Positions 11,206-23,230 of a DNA stretch of 64,000 bases are shown here, piece after piece. Position numbers and translations under genes: made by a program. The notes below the pieces were generated by a model. That model saw only the letters and a program-made list of their open reading frames with translations. It made no database searches and was not told the DNA's origin. The stretch covers positions 1-64,000 of the forward strand of contig BCIG01000003.1 of assembly GCA_001599915.1 (NCBI GenBank), written 5' to 3'. Positions within the stretch are counted from its first letter, which is position 1. Every line of letters starts with the position of its first letter. The DNA is from Symbiotaphrina buchneri (taxonomy: Eukaryota; Ascomycota; Symbiotaphrinales; Symbiotaphrinaceae).

Positions 11206-12885
11206 ATGTCAGACCAGTCCACCGGTGACGCAGTGATTGAAGCAAATTGTACGTGAATCAGCGCTCGCCGCATCAATCTCCGGCAAACACGACCGAGCAA
11301 GGGATAACATGCCGAATCAGATAGCGCTGGATTCAATTTCATCGACAGCGTGCCTAACCGGATCCCAAACGCTTCAGACCGTAGTGCACGCGCAAGTCAT
11401 GCGACACGAGCACAGTGGAAACGTCGGAAAGCCGTCAACCTCCGGTCTTGGATCAACCCTGCGCGTAACCTTGGAACCACAAACGTAGTGCCGAGATCGC
11501 CGGCACACTCCTCTTTATCGATTCCCAGTCCCAAGCGAGTCGGTGGAGACCTTTCGGCGTTGCGGTTACCGCACGGCATTGAGCCGTCTATGATTCAGGA
11601 TCTGGTCAAACGTATGTACCTCAGACCGTGGTCTCTATCAACATATATGAAGTCATCCATCTAACGAGACTAACAGTCATCCTTCTGGATAAAGAAGGTG
11701 TGTATCCTTATGAAGTCTGTCTGAATGTGCATCCCACCGTCAGGGGGTGGTTCCCGTATATGATCAGTGACATCTGCTGCATCCACGCCATGATGTTCTC
11801 AGTCCGGGCGTTTCTGGATGGGCCTTCGAATGGCAACCACATCAGCCGCCTAGCAGCTTTTCATCATGCGCAGGCTTTGCAGGTCCTTCAGGCCCGGATT
11901 AACGCTATGGGTCATGGCGAGTGGGATCCGATCTATTACGAATCCACCATAATGGCTATCATCATATTGGCCACGGCTGCAGAACTCACAAAAGACTTTG
12001 CCGCTTTGAAACATCATGTTGACGGTCTGCTGAAGATTATCAACTTGAGGGGCGGTGTGCGATCTCTAAACACACATACTAATATGCAAGTCAAAGTCTG
12101 CAGGTATGCTTCCGCAATCCTACAACTACCACCATGCTCTCCGTATCGACGTGATACTCGATGTCAATTCTGACGGGTAGAATAGGGCGGATGTGGGACT
12201 TGCATTACGTTTCGGCAACCGCGCACGCCTGTTCCAAGACGAGATGACATGGGATTGCTTTATTGCAGGCCAGGGACTGGTCCATTGCAGCCATCCGCCG
12301 CACGAAACACAAATATGCCCCTTCCTCAGCACCCTGGATCACAGGCTGGCCGACGGCTGGAGAGATCTCCACGCCTTCTCCTGCCTGACCAACCTGGCGT
12401 ACCAAACGACCGGCAAGCTCCAAGCAGAGACCTACAGCGAGATGATGAATTCCATCCTCTACCGACTTACAAATTTGTCTTTCACCGAGGATGAAGCCCT
12501 GCAAGAGGCAATTCGGCTCGCTTTGCTGACCTTCTGTACTACAATCTTCTTGACCCGATGCTATCTTGAACAACCGTATGAACATCTCCTCGGCCTTTTC
12601 AGCACCGCCTTGGTGAAAATCTGGCAGTCTAGCGATGTTGCTGTGCCGCAGCCCATCATGCTGTGGCTGCTGCTTCTATATCATCTGGTCGCTTACCAAG
12701 AGCCGTCTTCCGACGACTGGCAGAGCGTCTGGCTCGATAAGGCTATTTGGATGTCTGATATGCACACTTGGTCAGAGGCTCATACACTCCTACGGTCCGT
12801 CATGTGGGTTGACTTTGTTCACGACGTGCGGGGTAAAAAGGCCTTCGATGCAGCTATGAGACGACTCAAGAAACTAAAGGCTTGA
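11206..12885 (+). CDS. Fungal-specific transcription factor domain protein without a zinc finger
   Basis: Four exons (11206-11248, 11321-11611, 11677-12103, 12186-12885; introns 72, 65 and 82 bases) sum to 1461 bases, giving 486 residues. It matches the fungal group that begins with a short F-x-F-x-D-S segment (here FNFIDSVP) and a basic patch (RSARASHATRAQWKRRKA), followed by the Fungal_trans_2-type helical domain (PYEVCLNVHPTV, WFPYMISDICCIHAMMFSVRAFLD). No Zn2Cys6 cluster is encoded; proteins of this group normally lack one. A regulatory role is therefore only inferred and DNA binding is not shown. The last intron uses AATAG as acceptor, chosen because it alone keeps the frame. The SDR gene is its divergent neighbour. 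Confidence 0.82.
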
Positions 12886-12999
12886 CATTCAAGGCTTGAC
12901 ATCCAGTGTGTGTCGCTATGGACTAAGGCTTTTATACAACGACAATGAATTTTATGCAATCAACGTTGGAAAGACAGAATATTGATAGTGCCACACACA

Positions 13000-14647
13000 T
13001 CAGCGAGTGTACGTGAAAAACACGTTCTCCTTGTCGGTGAGATCCAAGAAGGCAGCCTTCTCCCGCTCGCGCTCAACATCCTCCTCAGTCCAACCATTGT
13101 CCGCAATCAGCTTCTCAAGGACAACCTTCTTCTGTTTGTTCCAGCGGACATTGATATACGCCATGATGGCACAGCATATCATCATGATGACGGTCAATAC
13201 AACAATGGCCGCTTTACCAGGGATATAGCCGGGTGCATTCTGAGGAAGGAAGATGTATGTGCCAACGACGGAGCCAGCGCCAAAGGTGAAAAGCGTGAAG
13301 GCGTTGACGGTGACCTTCTTGGTGTGACCGCCGGTGTTGCTGGCATTCCAGGCGTAGCAAAGCGGGAAACCCGGTGCGGACAGGTTCTGGAACAGTTGGG
13401 CGAACTCGAGGACACCCTTCTGGCCGGAGTATTGCATGGTGGTCATGATGATCATGCCGATAAGGGTGGGAAGGGTGAAAAGCAAGATCAGGGTCATGCG
13501 ATCGTTGATACGGTCCGAGAGCCAGCCGACAGCAACCACAGCAAAGCCGCCGATCGCAGCACGCGGCATATCCAGGAGAAGGGACTGGCGGGAGGTCCAG
13601 CCGAAGCTCTTGGTGATGATGTTGCTGAACGCCGAGTTGCCGCCGTTGGGAATACCGATGCACATGATGATGAGGAACATGATCCAGGTGCGGATGTCCT
13701 TGAACGTCTCGACGATCTGGTACTTTTTGATGTGCTTGTTATGCGTCCCAGCCTGGTCGAGACGAACGCGTTCGAGTGCGGCGATCTTCTCCTCCTCGGA
13801 CAGGAAGCCAGCCGTGACGGGGGAGTCCGGAAGGAAGATGAGGACCAGGACGCCGCAGGTGATGGCGAGCGCACCGAGGACGAGGTAGAGCAGCTTCCAA
13901 GGCGCGATGGAGCCCTGGTAGAACGTGACTCCGTAGGCGACTGCGCCGCCGACGACGGACGTGCTGAGGTTCCCGGCATAAAACAAGCCTATACGGGAGG
14001 CACGCTCGTTTTGCTTGTACCACATGCTGACGATGAGGATGAGAGTGGGCGAGACGCAGGCCTCGAGCATGCCGAGGAAAAAGCGAAGGGCGTAGAAGCC
14101 GGAAAAGTTGTGGCAGACGGCGTGGAGCATGACGAGCGCGCCCCACGCGACGATGTGGACGCCCAGGTACTTTGCGATGGGAAACTTCTGACCGATGTAC
14201 TGAGTTGGAAACATCCAGACCAAAAAGCCCATGTAAAAAGCTTGGGCGACGTCGTTATACCAGATGCCTGTCACTGGGAAGTCCATGATCGAGGCATAGG
14301 ACAGAATGTTCTTGTCCAGGAACTGTGTAAAGTAGACAAAGATGAGAAGAGGCATTACATGCCAATCCTGTAATTCAGATTAGCTACTCGTCGATCTGTC
14401 TAAAGTGCTCAAGCACTCAAGGACTTACAATCTTCCGTCGGAGGCGAAGCATATACTTCTCGTCAAACTGATGGGCATGAGTACCTGCCAGCTTGAGAGC
14501 ATCGTCGCCGTCCGCCGAGGCAACGACCTCGTCCACAACCGGCAAGACGGTGCCAGTCTTGGTCTCGGTGGGCTCCGGCTGGTAAGGGCTCGCCGGACTT
14601 TTCTCATCATCGATGGCAATAATCGGGGAAGGCGGGACTTGAGTCAT
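13000..14647 (-). CDS. MFS transporter, anion:cation symporter (Dal5/Tna1-like) family
   Basis: Two exons (14647-14429 and 14367-13000, 61-base intron) sum to 1587 bases, giving 528 residues. The cytosolic N-terminus is followed by LRRKIDWHVMPLLIFVYFTQFLDKN, split here by the exon junction, which is the signature start of helix 1 in this family. Next come LGMLEACVSPTLILIVSMWYK and NTGGHTKKVTVNA, both hallmarks of the allantoate/nicotinate/vitamin permease group. About twelve hydrophobic segments are visible. Family members import carboxylate-bearing small molecules (allantoate, nicotinate, pantothenate, biotin) with protons; the substrate here is unknown. A second member of the family lies at 40.2-42.1 kb. 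Confidence 0.92.
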
Positions 14648-16043
14648 AATGGGCAGTTTGAAAGGAAGATGTGGTGCCTCTTTAGAAGTTGCAAAGACTG
14701 TGTGTAGTGGCTAGGATCTACGATGTCTTTCTGGCATCTTATATACTTGAGGACAGGAGATACGGCATACGCTACATACCCTGGCCATCCCGACGATTCT
14801 CGTTTCAGTAGAGGACATGGCCTATCAAAGGCAAAAAATCGTTATCGCCACAGGCAATATCAAGGGCTGGCCGTTGATAACGATCATGAGATAGGCCAAT
14901 GGACGTTACAACCGATAATAGAGATACCGCCACTCGGGAGGGGCTGGCGACGCCTTGACACATAGGGAAGGAGGTTAGATTGCTAGCAGTCCGTCGGCTC
15001 GTTCCCGAATTGGCTTCCCGCTAGACAAATAAGGAAGGCGGCTAGATAAGGTTATATATTATCCAACAGAACTCCGTGGGGTTACTAGTGATGATAATGG
15101 GCCAGAAGTGTAATCCGAAATCATCGGGTATCTCGGGTTTGGATCAAGTCTACTGAGTGGGCAGTGCAAGATGAGGTCTGATTGCATTACTACTGGGATC
15201 TTTGAATGAATAGAACGATTTCAGGCTGGGACGACGGGATAGCATCAGTGGCGGGAAAATAAAGGCTAGTCAACAGCCCTGTATATCTCATTATGAAGGG
15301 AGTATTTAGTGGACCCCAGTCACAGTGAAGGATCATACGAGAAGATCCCATCGTATCTCAGGAACAAGGACTTGACGTGAATGAATTGGACCCGCTCCGA
15401 TCTCCCGGAGGATCGCGAGAGAATCGCGAGAGGAGCCCACCGTCAGCATTGACTACAATCATTCCAGGGACCACCGCGCGTTCAATGCACACTAATATGC
15501 AGTGTCATACCACTCTAGCGTGTGTGCCCATTGGTTGCGGAGATGGTTTTGATAAGATCCGGCCCTAATCGGGACTCCTTTTCCCTCCCGCTCCCCTTAC
15601 TGAGGAGGATAAAATACCCGACCCACCCTCCGCAATAATTTCTGAATTGAGACGTCCCTGCACAGCTTGGCTCTACACATCAGAGCAAGGCAATTAAGGC
15701 CATTAATACTGAAGTGGTAGGTAGATATTCCGCGCCCGTAGCCAAGCCATATCTACGAAAATGGAACGCGTATGAAGTACCCACAGAAACAACAGTCTTT
15801 TCTTGGCTAAGATAAAACACTTGATATTCACACTCCACGGCCAAGGGTTTCGGCCAGCTGTATTGAATGTAATGCCCCGTTCCTGATATTGTCTAACACG
15901 CTGGAAAATTATGAGATGCTCCAAGAAGCAAGAACGACATCAACTGGGGCTCTTCCAGGCCTGGACTCCCTAGAGGGTAATCCCACCCAAGTCGATAGGT
16001 CTCAGGGCGATCATCACTACGGAACGAATCCCTGAATGTTGCA
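14648..16043. other. Gene-poor stretch, nothing recognised
   Basis: About 1.4 kb with no convincing coding sequence or repeat. Near 15607 there is a TATA-like AAAATACC, and CT-rich sequence precedes it, as in a promoter, but the only coding-like sequence downstream is the fragment from 16044. Confidence 0.4.
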
Positions 16044-16250
16044 GGCTTTCAACGAAGTGATGTGTGCGTATTATACTTCAATAACATCCCAAATGTCCAT
16101 CCCTACCCAGTTCCGCCATCTCCAAAGAGCTCGGAAGCTTCTCTACCAGGTCATGAGCGACCATCATCAGAACGAAGAGCATAGCTCCGTCGTCAGCCTG
16201 GCATGCATCTATGACGAACTGCTATTGGGTTGTCACTTGAGATTGTAGCA
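16044..16250 (+). pseudogene. Isolated coding fragment of unknown family
   Basis: After a plausible acceptor (TTGCAG ending at 16043) an open frame reads AFNEVMCAYYTSITSQM and HLQRARKLLYQVMSDH, a helical segment like the middle region of some fungal regulators. It stops at TAG just after 16245 and no flanking exons could be found. It looks like one surviving exon of a lost gene. I do not recognise the family. Confidence 0.3.
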
Positions 16251-16640
16251 TATCGCGCCAGACGGGGCTGCACCTCCTCATTGCCTCCGTATAGACGATT
16301 ATGGTGCCAGTACCACCTTCCAGGTTTTCAAAGTACACTCTGCCTTCTCCATCACGGGCAACGATGTTGCACGTTGGCTTCCTCGTCGCCCGGTTCTTTA
16401 TGGGTGTTGATGGACAGACGACTGCGTTTGCCGCCGTCACTGCTGCCGCATCTGGGAACCATCCGTTTCTCTCGCCTGAATCCAACCATCATGCCCCGGC
16501 AGTCCTGGCAGTCCGGCTCCTGACCCAGATCGGCTGCTCAACATCTTCGCCATGTGGTACCGTCCCCGCCGTGCGCAATAACATTGCCGTGCCGTATGGT
16601 GCCAGAAACGTCCTTCCCTCATATTGAGGTTTTACCCGCA
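16222..16640 (-). pseudogene. Possible BTB/POZ-like fragment
   Basis: The minus-strand frame contains GEGRVYFENLEGGTG and then EAMRRCSPVWRDMLQS. The latter resembles the segment of fungal BTB domains in which the hydrophobic A-S-P-V-F/W-x-x-M-L motif ends a helix. The reading frame is short and no start or C-terminal part was found. The assignment rests on this one motif and is tentative. Confidence 0.25.
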
Positions 16641-16759
16641 GCTTATTTCCTTCGACAAACACGACTCAAACGCGTCGACGTCCAGTTTGCCAGCCTGAGT
16701 CTCCGCGACCTGTGAGCTTCATGGGCCCCACAGCGAAGTCGCTCCGCCGACAGAGGTAT

Positions 16760-18797
16760 AACATGTGATAGGCCTTGGCCTCCATGATGACCATCGTTAG
16801 TGGCCACATGACTAGACCCTTTTGTGGCATCGACGCCTCTGTGGGTTACAGCGATAGTGCCTCCAGTTGTGGATGTCTTCTAGGACGAGCCTGGTCGGGC
16901 CGAGGTCGTACAATTGCCGTGGTTGAAAATGTGTTGAGATGGATTGGTGGTCATATAGTCCGGACCGAAGAGATCAGATGGTATTGAGTGAGAAGGTAGG
17001 ATAGTCAAGGGTGAATGGGCGATGGCGAATGTTGCGGGATCTGGCTCCCAGAGTGGCTGGACCTGCCTTGCCTTCCTGTTGGTGGCACCAGGTCCAGCCA
17101 GATGATGAGGAAGAGCAGATTCGTCCGACGAACTATGTCGATTGCGTCTACGTAGATGTCAGCCAAAAAACATCGGTATCTGTGCAAGGTGAACTAACCA
17201 AGAACGTGTCCTGGGATTATATCCCGGTGCAGGGGTATGTTGACCATATATAACGTATATCGTTGGCTCCATAGTGTAGGAAAGGGTCCATTGAGGCTGG
17301 GTGACCTGGCATCCTCTCGGAGATGTCCACGGCTGCTTGGGCATGTTGTTGAGTACGCCGAGGCGGGGAGTTTTACCGTGCTTGAACAAGGTAGGTTTCG
17401 AACATGACCATGGGGACTTCTGGCTGAGTCATGACGTAGGACAAGACCATCCCCAGGCTTCGTTCTGGAATTATGAAGTCCTTTTGCGCCATATCGAAGA
17501 TTCGATCCTGCCGTGCCGTATTGGCCATGGTGATCATGTTAGTCGAGATGTTGATCAGAGTCTCTGTGTCTCGGGGACTGGTCAATGTTTCTTTCAAAGT
17601 CGCTACCAGATCATTGGGACATCGCCTTTGCGATGATGACATCGTGCATTGCTCGCCAGATCTTGAAGGGTTGTAAAAGGCGCTGAACCTCGATTTTTGG
17701 CACTGGCAGTTAATTGAGATACTGCCTTGAATTGTTCCTTTTCCCTGATGGTTGGACAGCATTACGTCCGCCAGCCGGTGGACGTGTAAGGCGGTGCACT
17801 CGGGGACTTACTCGCGGTCCATGTGCATCTGCCACCACTCCCTGATCTTGTGTTGCATGCCCTGGACAAGCCAGGTACAGTTCTCGTCGTCCTCGTCGTC
17901 AAGGCTGATGTCCCCCTGGATCATGTTACGCCCCTGGTCCGAGGCGAGCAGCTGGGGAACGTTGAGGTCGATGTGCCGAAACTTGGTGGAGGCGCCGGGC
18001 ACGGCGTACTTGGCGTAGTAGGGATACGAGACCAGGTCCCGGCACCCGTCCGGCCGGGGGGCGGTGTACGCCATGTAGTAGTAGGGGTCCTGGCGCATCA
18101 GCTGCTGTCTGAGACTGTACAGTGAGTTGTGTAGCCAGCCGTAGTTGGGCTGGCCGTTGATCTGGCGTTGGTGTCAGTGGTACATGTCGAGCTCGTGCAG
18201 CACGACGTCCCAGATGAGACCCTCCCCGGTGGAGAACCACCATCCCACCACGTCAACGCAGACGGTCCCATCCCGGCCCTAGGTGTCCGTCAATGCAAGG
18301 TCGGTCTCGTCCAGGATTGTTTGGTGTCGAGCGGCGGCGGAGGACCGGCTGGGGGGCTAGGAAAGAATTTGTACGGCCCGAGGGAATCCGATGGTCGAGC
18401 GCCCTGGACCACCTTGCGAAACCATTGGTGGGTGTCCTGGCCGGTCAGGAGCCGACCGATTTCGAGACGACGCTCGTGGATGGTCCGGAGCCGCGCGGTG
18501 AGGGCCCCGTGGCCCAGCTCCTTCAGACGCAGTCCCATATGCCCGCCCATGGCCTTCGTGTGCTTATAACAGACTCGCCGATATTCCCACGAGCTGTTGT
18601 CCGAGACTGTCAACGCTTTCCGCAGCCACCCGTGACTGGGCAGTCTGTTGTCTACCGCTGATGACAGAGCCGCATGTGGCAGCAGACTGGTCCATCAAGG
18701 AACGCCTGCAACCGAATGGAGGAAGGTTCTGAGCACGGCGGTCTGGTATGAAGCGCGAGAGAGTGGAGCCAAGGGATGTGACCTCTGCAAATTCCAC
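16760..18797 (-). pseudogene. Decayed gene encoding an uncharacterised large fungal protein with a possible dioxygenase-like segment
   Basis: A chain of minus-strand fragments, in consistent order but interrupted by stops and frame changes, runs from about 18.6 kb down to 17.0 kb. Recognisable pieces in order are: RLKELGHGALTARL and GQDTHQWFRKVVQG (18613-18290); CVDVVGWWFSTGEGLIWD (near 18230); YYYMAYTAPRPDGCRDLVSY, then FRHIDLNVPQLL and NMIQGDISLDDED (18098-17808); IFDMAQKDFIIPERSLGMVL (near 17480); and YVDAIDIVRRTNLLFLI (near 17130). The FRHIDLN segment has an HxD pair as in Fe(II)/2-oxoglutarate dioxygenases, but this is only suggestive. The pieces resemble a conserved protein that I remember from fungal genomes without an assigned function. 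It appears non-functional. Confidence 0.45.
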
Positions 18798-18799
18798 TG

Positions 18800-20538
18800 A
18801 TCAGTGCTGCTTGGTGTTGTTGTATAGAAGAGACTCGTGGGAACACGCTCGGGCGTTTACGTGCATATATAGATATATACCCTCCGTAAGGGATATGCCG
18901 GATGAAAGAAGCGAAGAGAGATGAATTCGATAAGAGCCGAGAAAAAGAGAGTTAGAATAAGCGCTTACTGGCCGCATAACGCAAGAGTACATATATAGAT
19001 GTATATAAAAGCAATATTAAAGATGGAACGAGTAAAAAGACTGATCCTATTCTACACCTATACAAGAAGATTTTTAGGGAGGAAACGACGCAGGCTTTAT
19101 ATTCCACTCCCAAGCCTCCGATCCAGAGAGGAAAAGAGACCAGTCCCCATTGTCACGATTGATTCTGTGGTGACTCACCCGGCCTACCACAAGTTGGTCA
19201 CTACTATGACTCCTGTACACCGTCATATAGCAAACATGGCTATCAGACATCAACTGCCTTATGTAACAGTCATGTTTGCTACATAGCGGGGTTCTGCTGT
19301 AAGAGGTGTAAAGACTGCATTACAGGCTTCGGGTTACCGCGTACAGAAGCACCCGTCCTGTGATGTGTCAGGGTCCAAACAACCCCACAGCCCAATAAAG
19401 CCCAAAAGCGCCGTTTGCCATCACCATCGCCGTCTGTTTGAGGCACAGCTCTGTGGTTGTTTGCCAAGGCCCACGAGATGCCTCACTCACGTTTACCTTG
19501 ACACCGGAAACCGCAGGAACCCTCCGATCTGCTTTCGTCTACCACGCTACCGCACTGCCACCGGGCATACGGTAAAGATTGATCTGCTAACTCGTACGGT
19601 TCGTAACTTAAATCCTAACCTTCCCAGCTTAGCCAGCGATGGTTCAGGATTTTAGTCAAATCTCACGGTCTATTCGTATTATTTGTGGGCCCACGTAATC
19701 TAAAACATAACATGAACCTCCACCGTCCAATCATCGCTGTGCAATTCGCTTACGCTTGCAACCTCGATCGCGTGTTTGCTTCCTAGAACAAACAGGTAGC
19801 GTGCGCTGTGCCTGCCGTGCAAAAAGTGAGGGGAAGCGAAGCAAACGAAGGAACAAGCCGTCTCCACGCCGTCTCTCCACGCTCTCCCCGTTCCAACCGT
19901 CAGTCCAACCGTCGCTCCTCGGAGCAGCTCACCGAGCGGGGTCTGAGGGTCTCTCCCGCTGGCAACTTCCATGGAGGCATCCATCCTTCCATGCTACCTC
20001 GGCGGGCGCTTACCCGCCCGCAACTCACCTTCTAGATCGCGCCTAGCGCGCGTGCCGCCAATCGACGCCACGCGATCATGGTGCGGCGCGGGATGGAGGG
20101 ATCTACAGCGGAGATGCCCTTTTCGGCACCAGAGATTGCTCGTGATACGAGATTGTGGGACCCCGGATCACATCAGCTGGCCAGGGTGTGAATGCGCTGC
20201 ATTCAGCGCCCACTGTAACCGTAGGGAGTGGAGCCCTGCAGTGGAGCCTGGAGATGCGATAGGACGAGCAGGACCCCCGGATTCCTCCCCAGGGTCAAAA
20301 CGCGTTTAGTGGCTGGTTTTTCGACGGGGCCTTCTGCTGCTGTGGGTGGTCAGAGGGGGGAGGAGGGATTTATAAGATCGGGGACCCCCGAGCCGTCTGC
20401 GGCTTCTTCGCGTCATCTTTTCTGCTGATTGATGTTTGCTTCCCCTCGCCCTCAGCTGAACATCAATTCCCCCTCCACAGCGGTGAATCGCAGACTTGCC
20501 TGTACAACTATCCTCAATCCTAGCTACTAGTCGCCGAC
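18800..20538. other. Long upstream region of the sugar transporter gene
   Basis: About 1.7 kb without a recognisable gene. 18860-19020 is rich in TATA-type dinucleotide runs. 19700-20330 is GC-rich, and 20420-20470 is CT-rich, as is common just upstream of fungal start codons. It probably contains the promoter of the transporter gene at 20539. Confidence 0.4.
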
Positions 20539-23230
20539 ATGGCCGAAATCAGCCATGCCGACGACTCTGTCCGGGACAATGGGTAAGTAGCCCCCGGGTT
20601 ACAAGGGTACACAACCCCTGCACCTTTGCTGACGCACACCTCTGGCATCAGACCAGCACCAAAGACCCTTGGCTCTGAGCACGTCGAGAAGGCGTACGAG
20701 CCCGATTATGTTGATTTGAACAAGAACTTGACTGGCAGGTAAGCAGCACTTTATCCTCAGAAGGCAATCAAAGCGGTCTGCTTCGCTTCCAGCCGGAAAC
20801 ATGAATCTGACCGCGTGACCTCTCTCCTACAACAGAATCAAGAACCCGCTCAAAGGAATCCCCTACGAGCAGTTGATGCAACAAGTCGAAGCTTTCGCCG
20901 AAGAAAAGAACCTGACCGAGTATCTGCCCATCCTGCGCAAGGGCGCTCTCGTCGCACAAGACCCCGACGACTATGAGAACATCAAGGGCCCCGAGGCGCT
21001 GTCCGAGGAAGAAAAGTTCATCCTAACCCGCGAAATCGAGCACAAGTGGAAGATGCCCTTCAGACTCTTCTTGACGATCTTCACGTGCTCTATTGGCGCG
21101 GCGGTGCAGGGCTGGGATCAGACCGGTATTAATGGTGCTTCGATCTTTTACCCGAAGATTTATGGTATTGGCAGCGATTCCGCGCATGATACATGGATTC
21201 AGGGCCTGGTTGCTTCGGCGCCGTATATTGGTTCTGCGTATGTATCTCTTTACTATGGGTCTGTGCATGCGTTGTAAGCTGATGGAAGATAGATTCATTG
21301 GCTGCTGGCTTTCTGATCCGCTGAACAACTTGTTCGGTCGTCGTGGTGAGCAGAATCATTTCTCTCTCTGAGGCCGGATGCAATAGTTACTAACGCAATC
21401 TCAGGTGTCATTTTTGTTGCTGCGAACTTCTGCTGCTGGCCATTGCTCGGATCTGCCTTCTGCGACGTCTGGTATACGCAGTTCATCGCGCGTATCCTCA
21501 TGGGTGTCGGAATGGGCGTTAAAGCTTCGACTGGTATGCACTTCGTAACCCACTGTCGAGACTTAAACAAGAAGCTGACCACGCTTTTCTGGCAAACAGT
21601 CCCGATCTATGCTGCCGAAAACTCTCCGGCCATCATTCGCGGTGCCCTCGTCATGTCATGGCGCAAGTCCTTATCCCCGACTCTCGCATCCCAGCACTGA
21701 CTTTTCCCTACAGAGATGTGGACCGCCTTCGGGATCTTCCTCGGGACAGCCTTCAACCTGGCGGTCTTCCACGTGCCCAACATCAACTGGCGGCTGATGC
21801 TGGGCGCGCCGTTCATCCCCGCCATCCCGCTCATGGTGTTCATCTACTTCTGCCCGGAGTCGCCGCGCTGGCTGATGAAGAAGAACCGGTACCCCGAAGC
21901 CTGGAAGTCGATGGACAAGCTGCGTTACAACCCGGTCCAGGTCGCGCGCGATCTGTATTATATTCATGCGCAGCTGGAGATTGAGAATGCGCTTATTGGC
22001 GATACGACGTACCTGACGAGATTTGTCGAGCTGTTTACCGTCCCGAGAGTGAGGAGGGCGACGCTGGCGGCGTTTACGGTTATGATTGCGCAGGTAAGTG
22101 CGCCCGAAACCACGGTTTCTGTTTGCTCAGTTCGCGTCTTGCGTGCGGCTTGCTGACAATGCGCGTGTAGCAAATGTGCGGCATCAACATCATCGCCTTC
22201 TACTCGACGACCATCTTCGTCGACGCCGGCTTCAGCGAGTTCCGCGCCACCATCTGCTCCTTCGGCTTCGGGCTCGTCAATTGGCTCTTCGCTTTCCCGG
22301 CCTTCTGGACTATCGATACAGTAAGCACATACCCTTTCCCACGCATACCCATCGTTCTGTCAGCAATCCCATGCTAACTGACCACCTTGCAGTTCGGTCG
22401 GCGCTCGCTCCTACTATTCACTTTCCCGAACATGGTACGCTCTTGCCCATCTCCCAACCTACATAAATTCCCAGCAGGCAGGCATTCTAACCCGCGCTTG
22501 GCAGATGTGGACGCTCCTCGCCGCCGGTCTCTGCACGCTGATTCCCGCGGGCGAGACTAAGATTGCGCTGGTCGCGCTCTTCGTATTCATGTTCGCAGCC
22601 TTCTACTCCCCCGGCGAGGGCCCCGTGCCCTTCACGTACAGCGCCGAAGTCTTCCCGCTGTCGCACCGCGAGGTGGGCATGGGCTTTGCCGTTGCGGTTT
22701 GTCTTGGCTTTGCGGCCGTGTTGTCTATCTCTTTGCCGTTTGCGCTTACGCAGCTGGGCACTGTGGTATGTTTCTCTGCCCCTCTCCCTTCCTCACTCGC
22801 AATCTGGGTGACCGCACCCGGGTGTGGCGCCGCAATGCAATGCTGACGACGCGACAATGCGCAGGGCTTTTTCGGTTTATACGCGGGTTTCAACGCCGTC
22901 GCCTTCGTCATGATCTTCTTCTGGGTGCCTGAAACGAAACAGCGCACGCTCGAAGAACTCGACTGGGTGTTCGCCATCCCCACCGCGACCTTCGACAAGT
23001 ACCAGATGGGCAAGTGGCTGCCGTGGTTCATCAAGCGCTACGTGCTGTTCCAGCGCAATGCGGTCCTGGAGCCGCTGTACCATTTTGATCGGCCTGAGCA
23101 TCAGCGTGTGCATCATGAGAAGCATCAGCATGCCACGGCCCACCTGGCGGATCTGGGGGGGAAGGATGGGCATGTCCACCATGAGGAACAGAATAGCATG
23201 GGGACGGGGGTGCAGAATGGTGGGATGTAA
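20539..23230 (+). CDS. MFS sugar transporter, 11 exons
   Basis: Exons are 20539-20582, 20652-20738, 20836-21237, 21293-21345, 21405-21533, 21600-21662, 21714-22093, 22171-22320, 22393-22434, 22505-22765 and 22865-23230. They sum to 1977 bases, giving 658 residues. Motifs of the sugar porter family are all present: WDQTGINGA in helix 1, [24 protein letters not shown], the PESPRWL signature, [10 protein letters not shown] in helix 7, and [15 protein letters not shown] after helix 12. The N-terminal tail is long and the C-terminus is His-rich. The sixth intron (21663-21713) begins GC rather than GT (GCAAGT), a normal minor class that is needed here to keep the frame. The length and tails fit the fungal subgroup related to quinate/myo-inositol-type carriers, but the substrate is unknown. 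Confidence 0.93.

Noticed and set aside
12982-14373. Open plus-strand frame of 463 codons opposite the ACS transporter
   Set aside because: The minus strand encodes a clear twelve-helix MFS protein; the antisense frame is charged, low-complexity sequence without family similarity.
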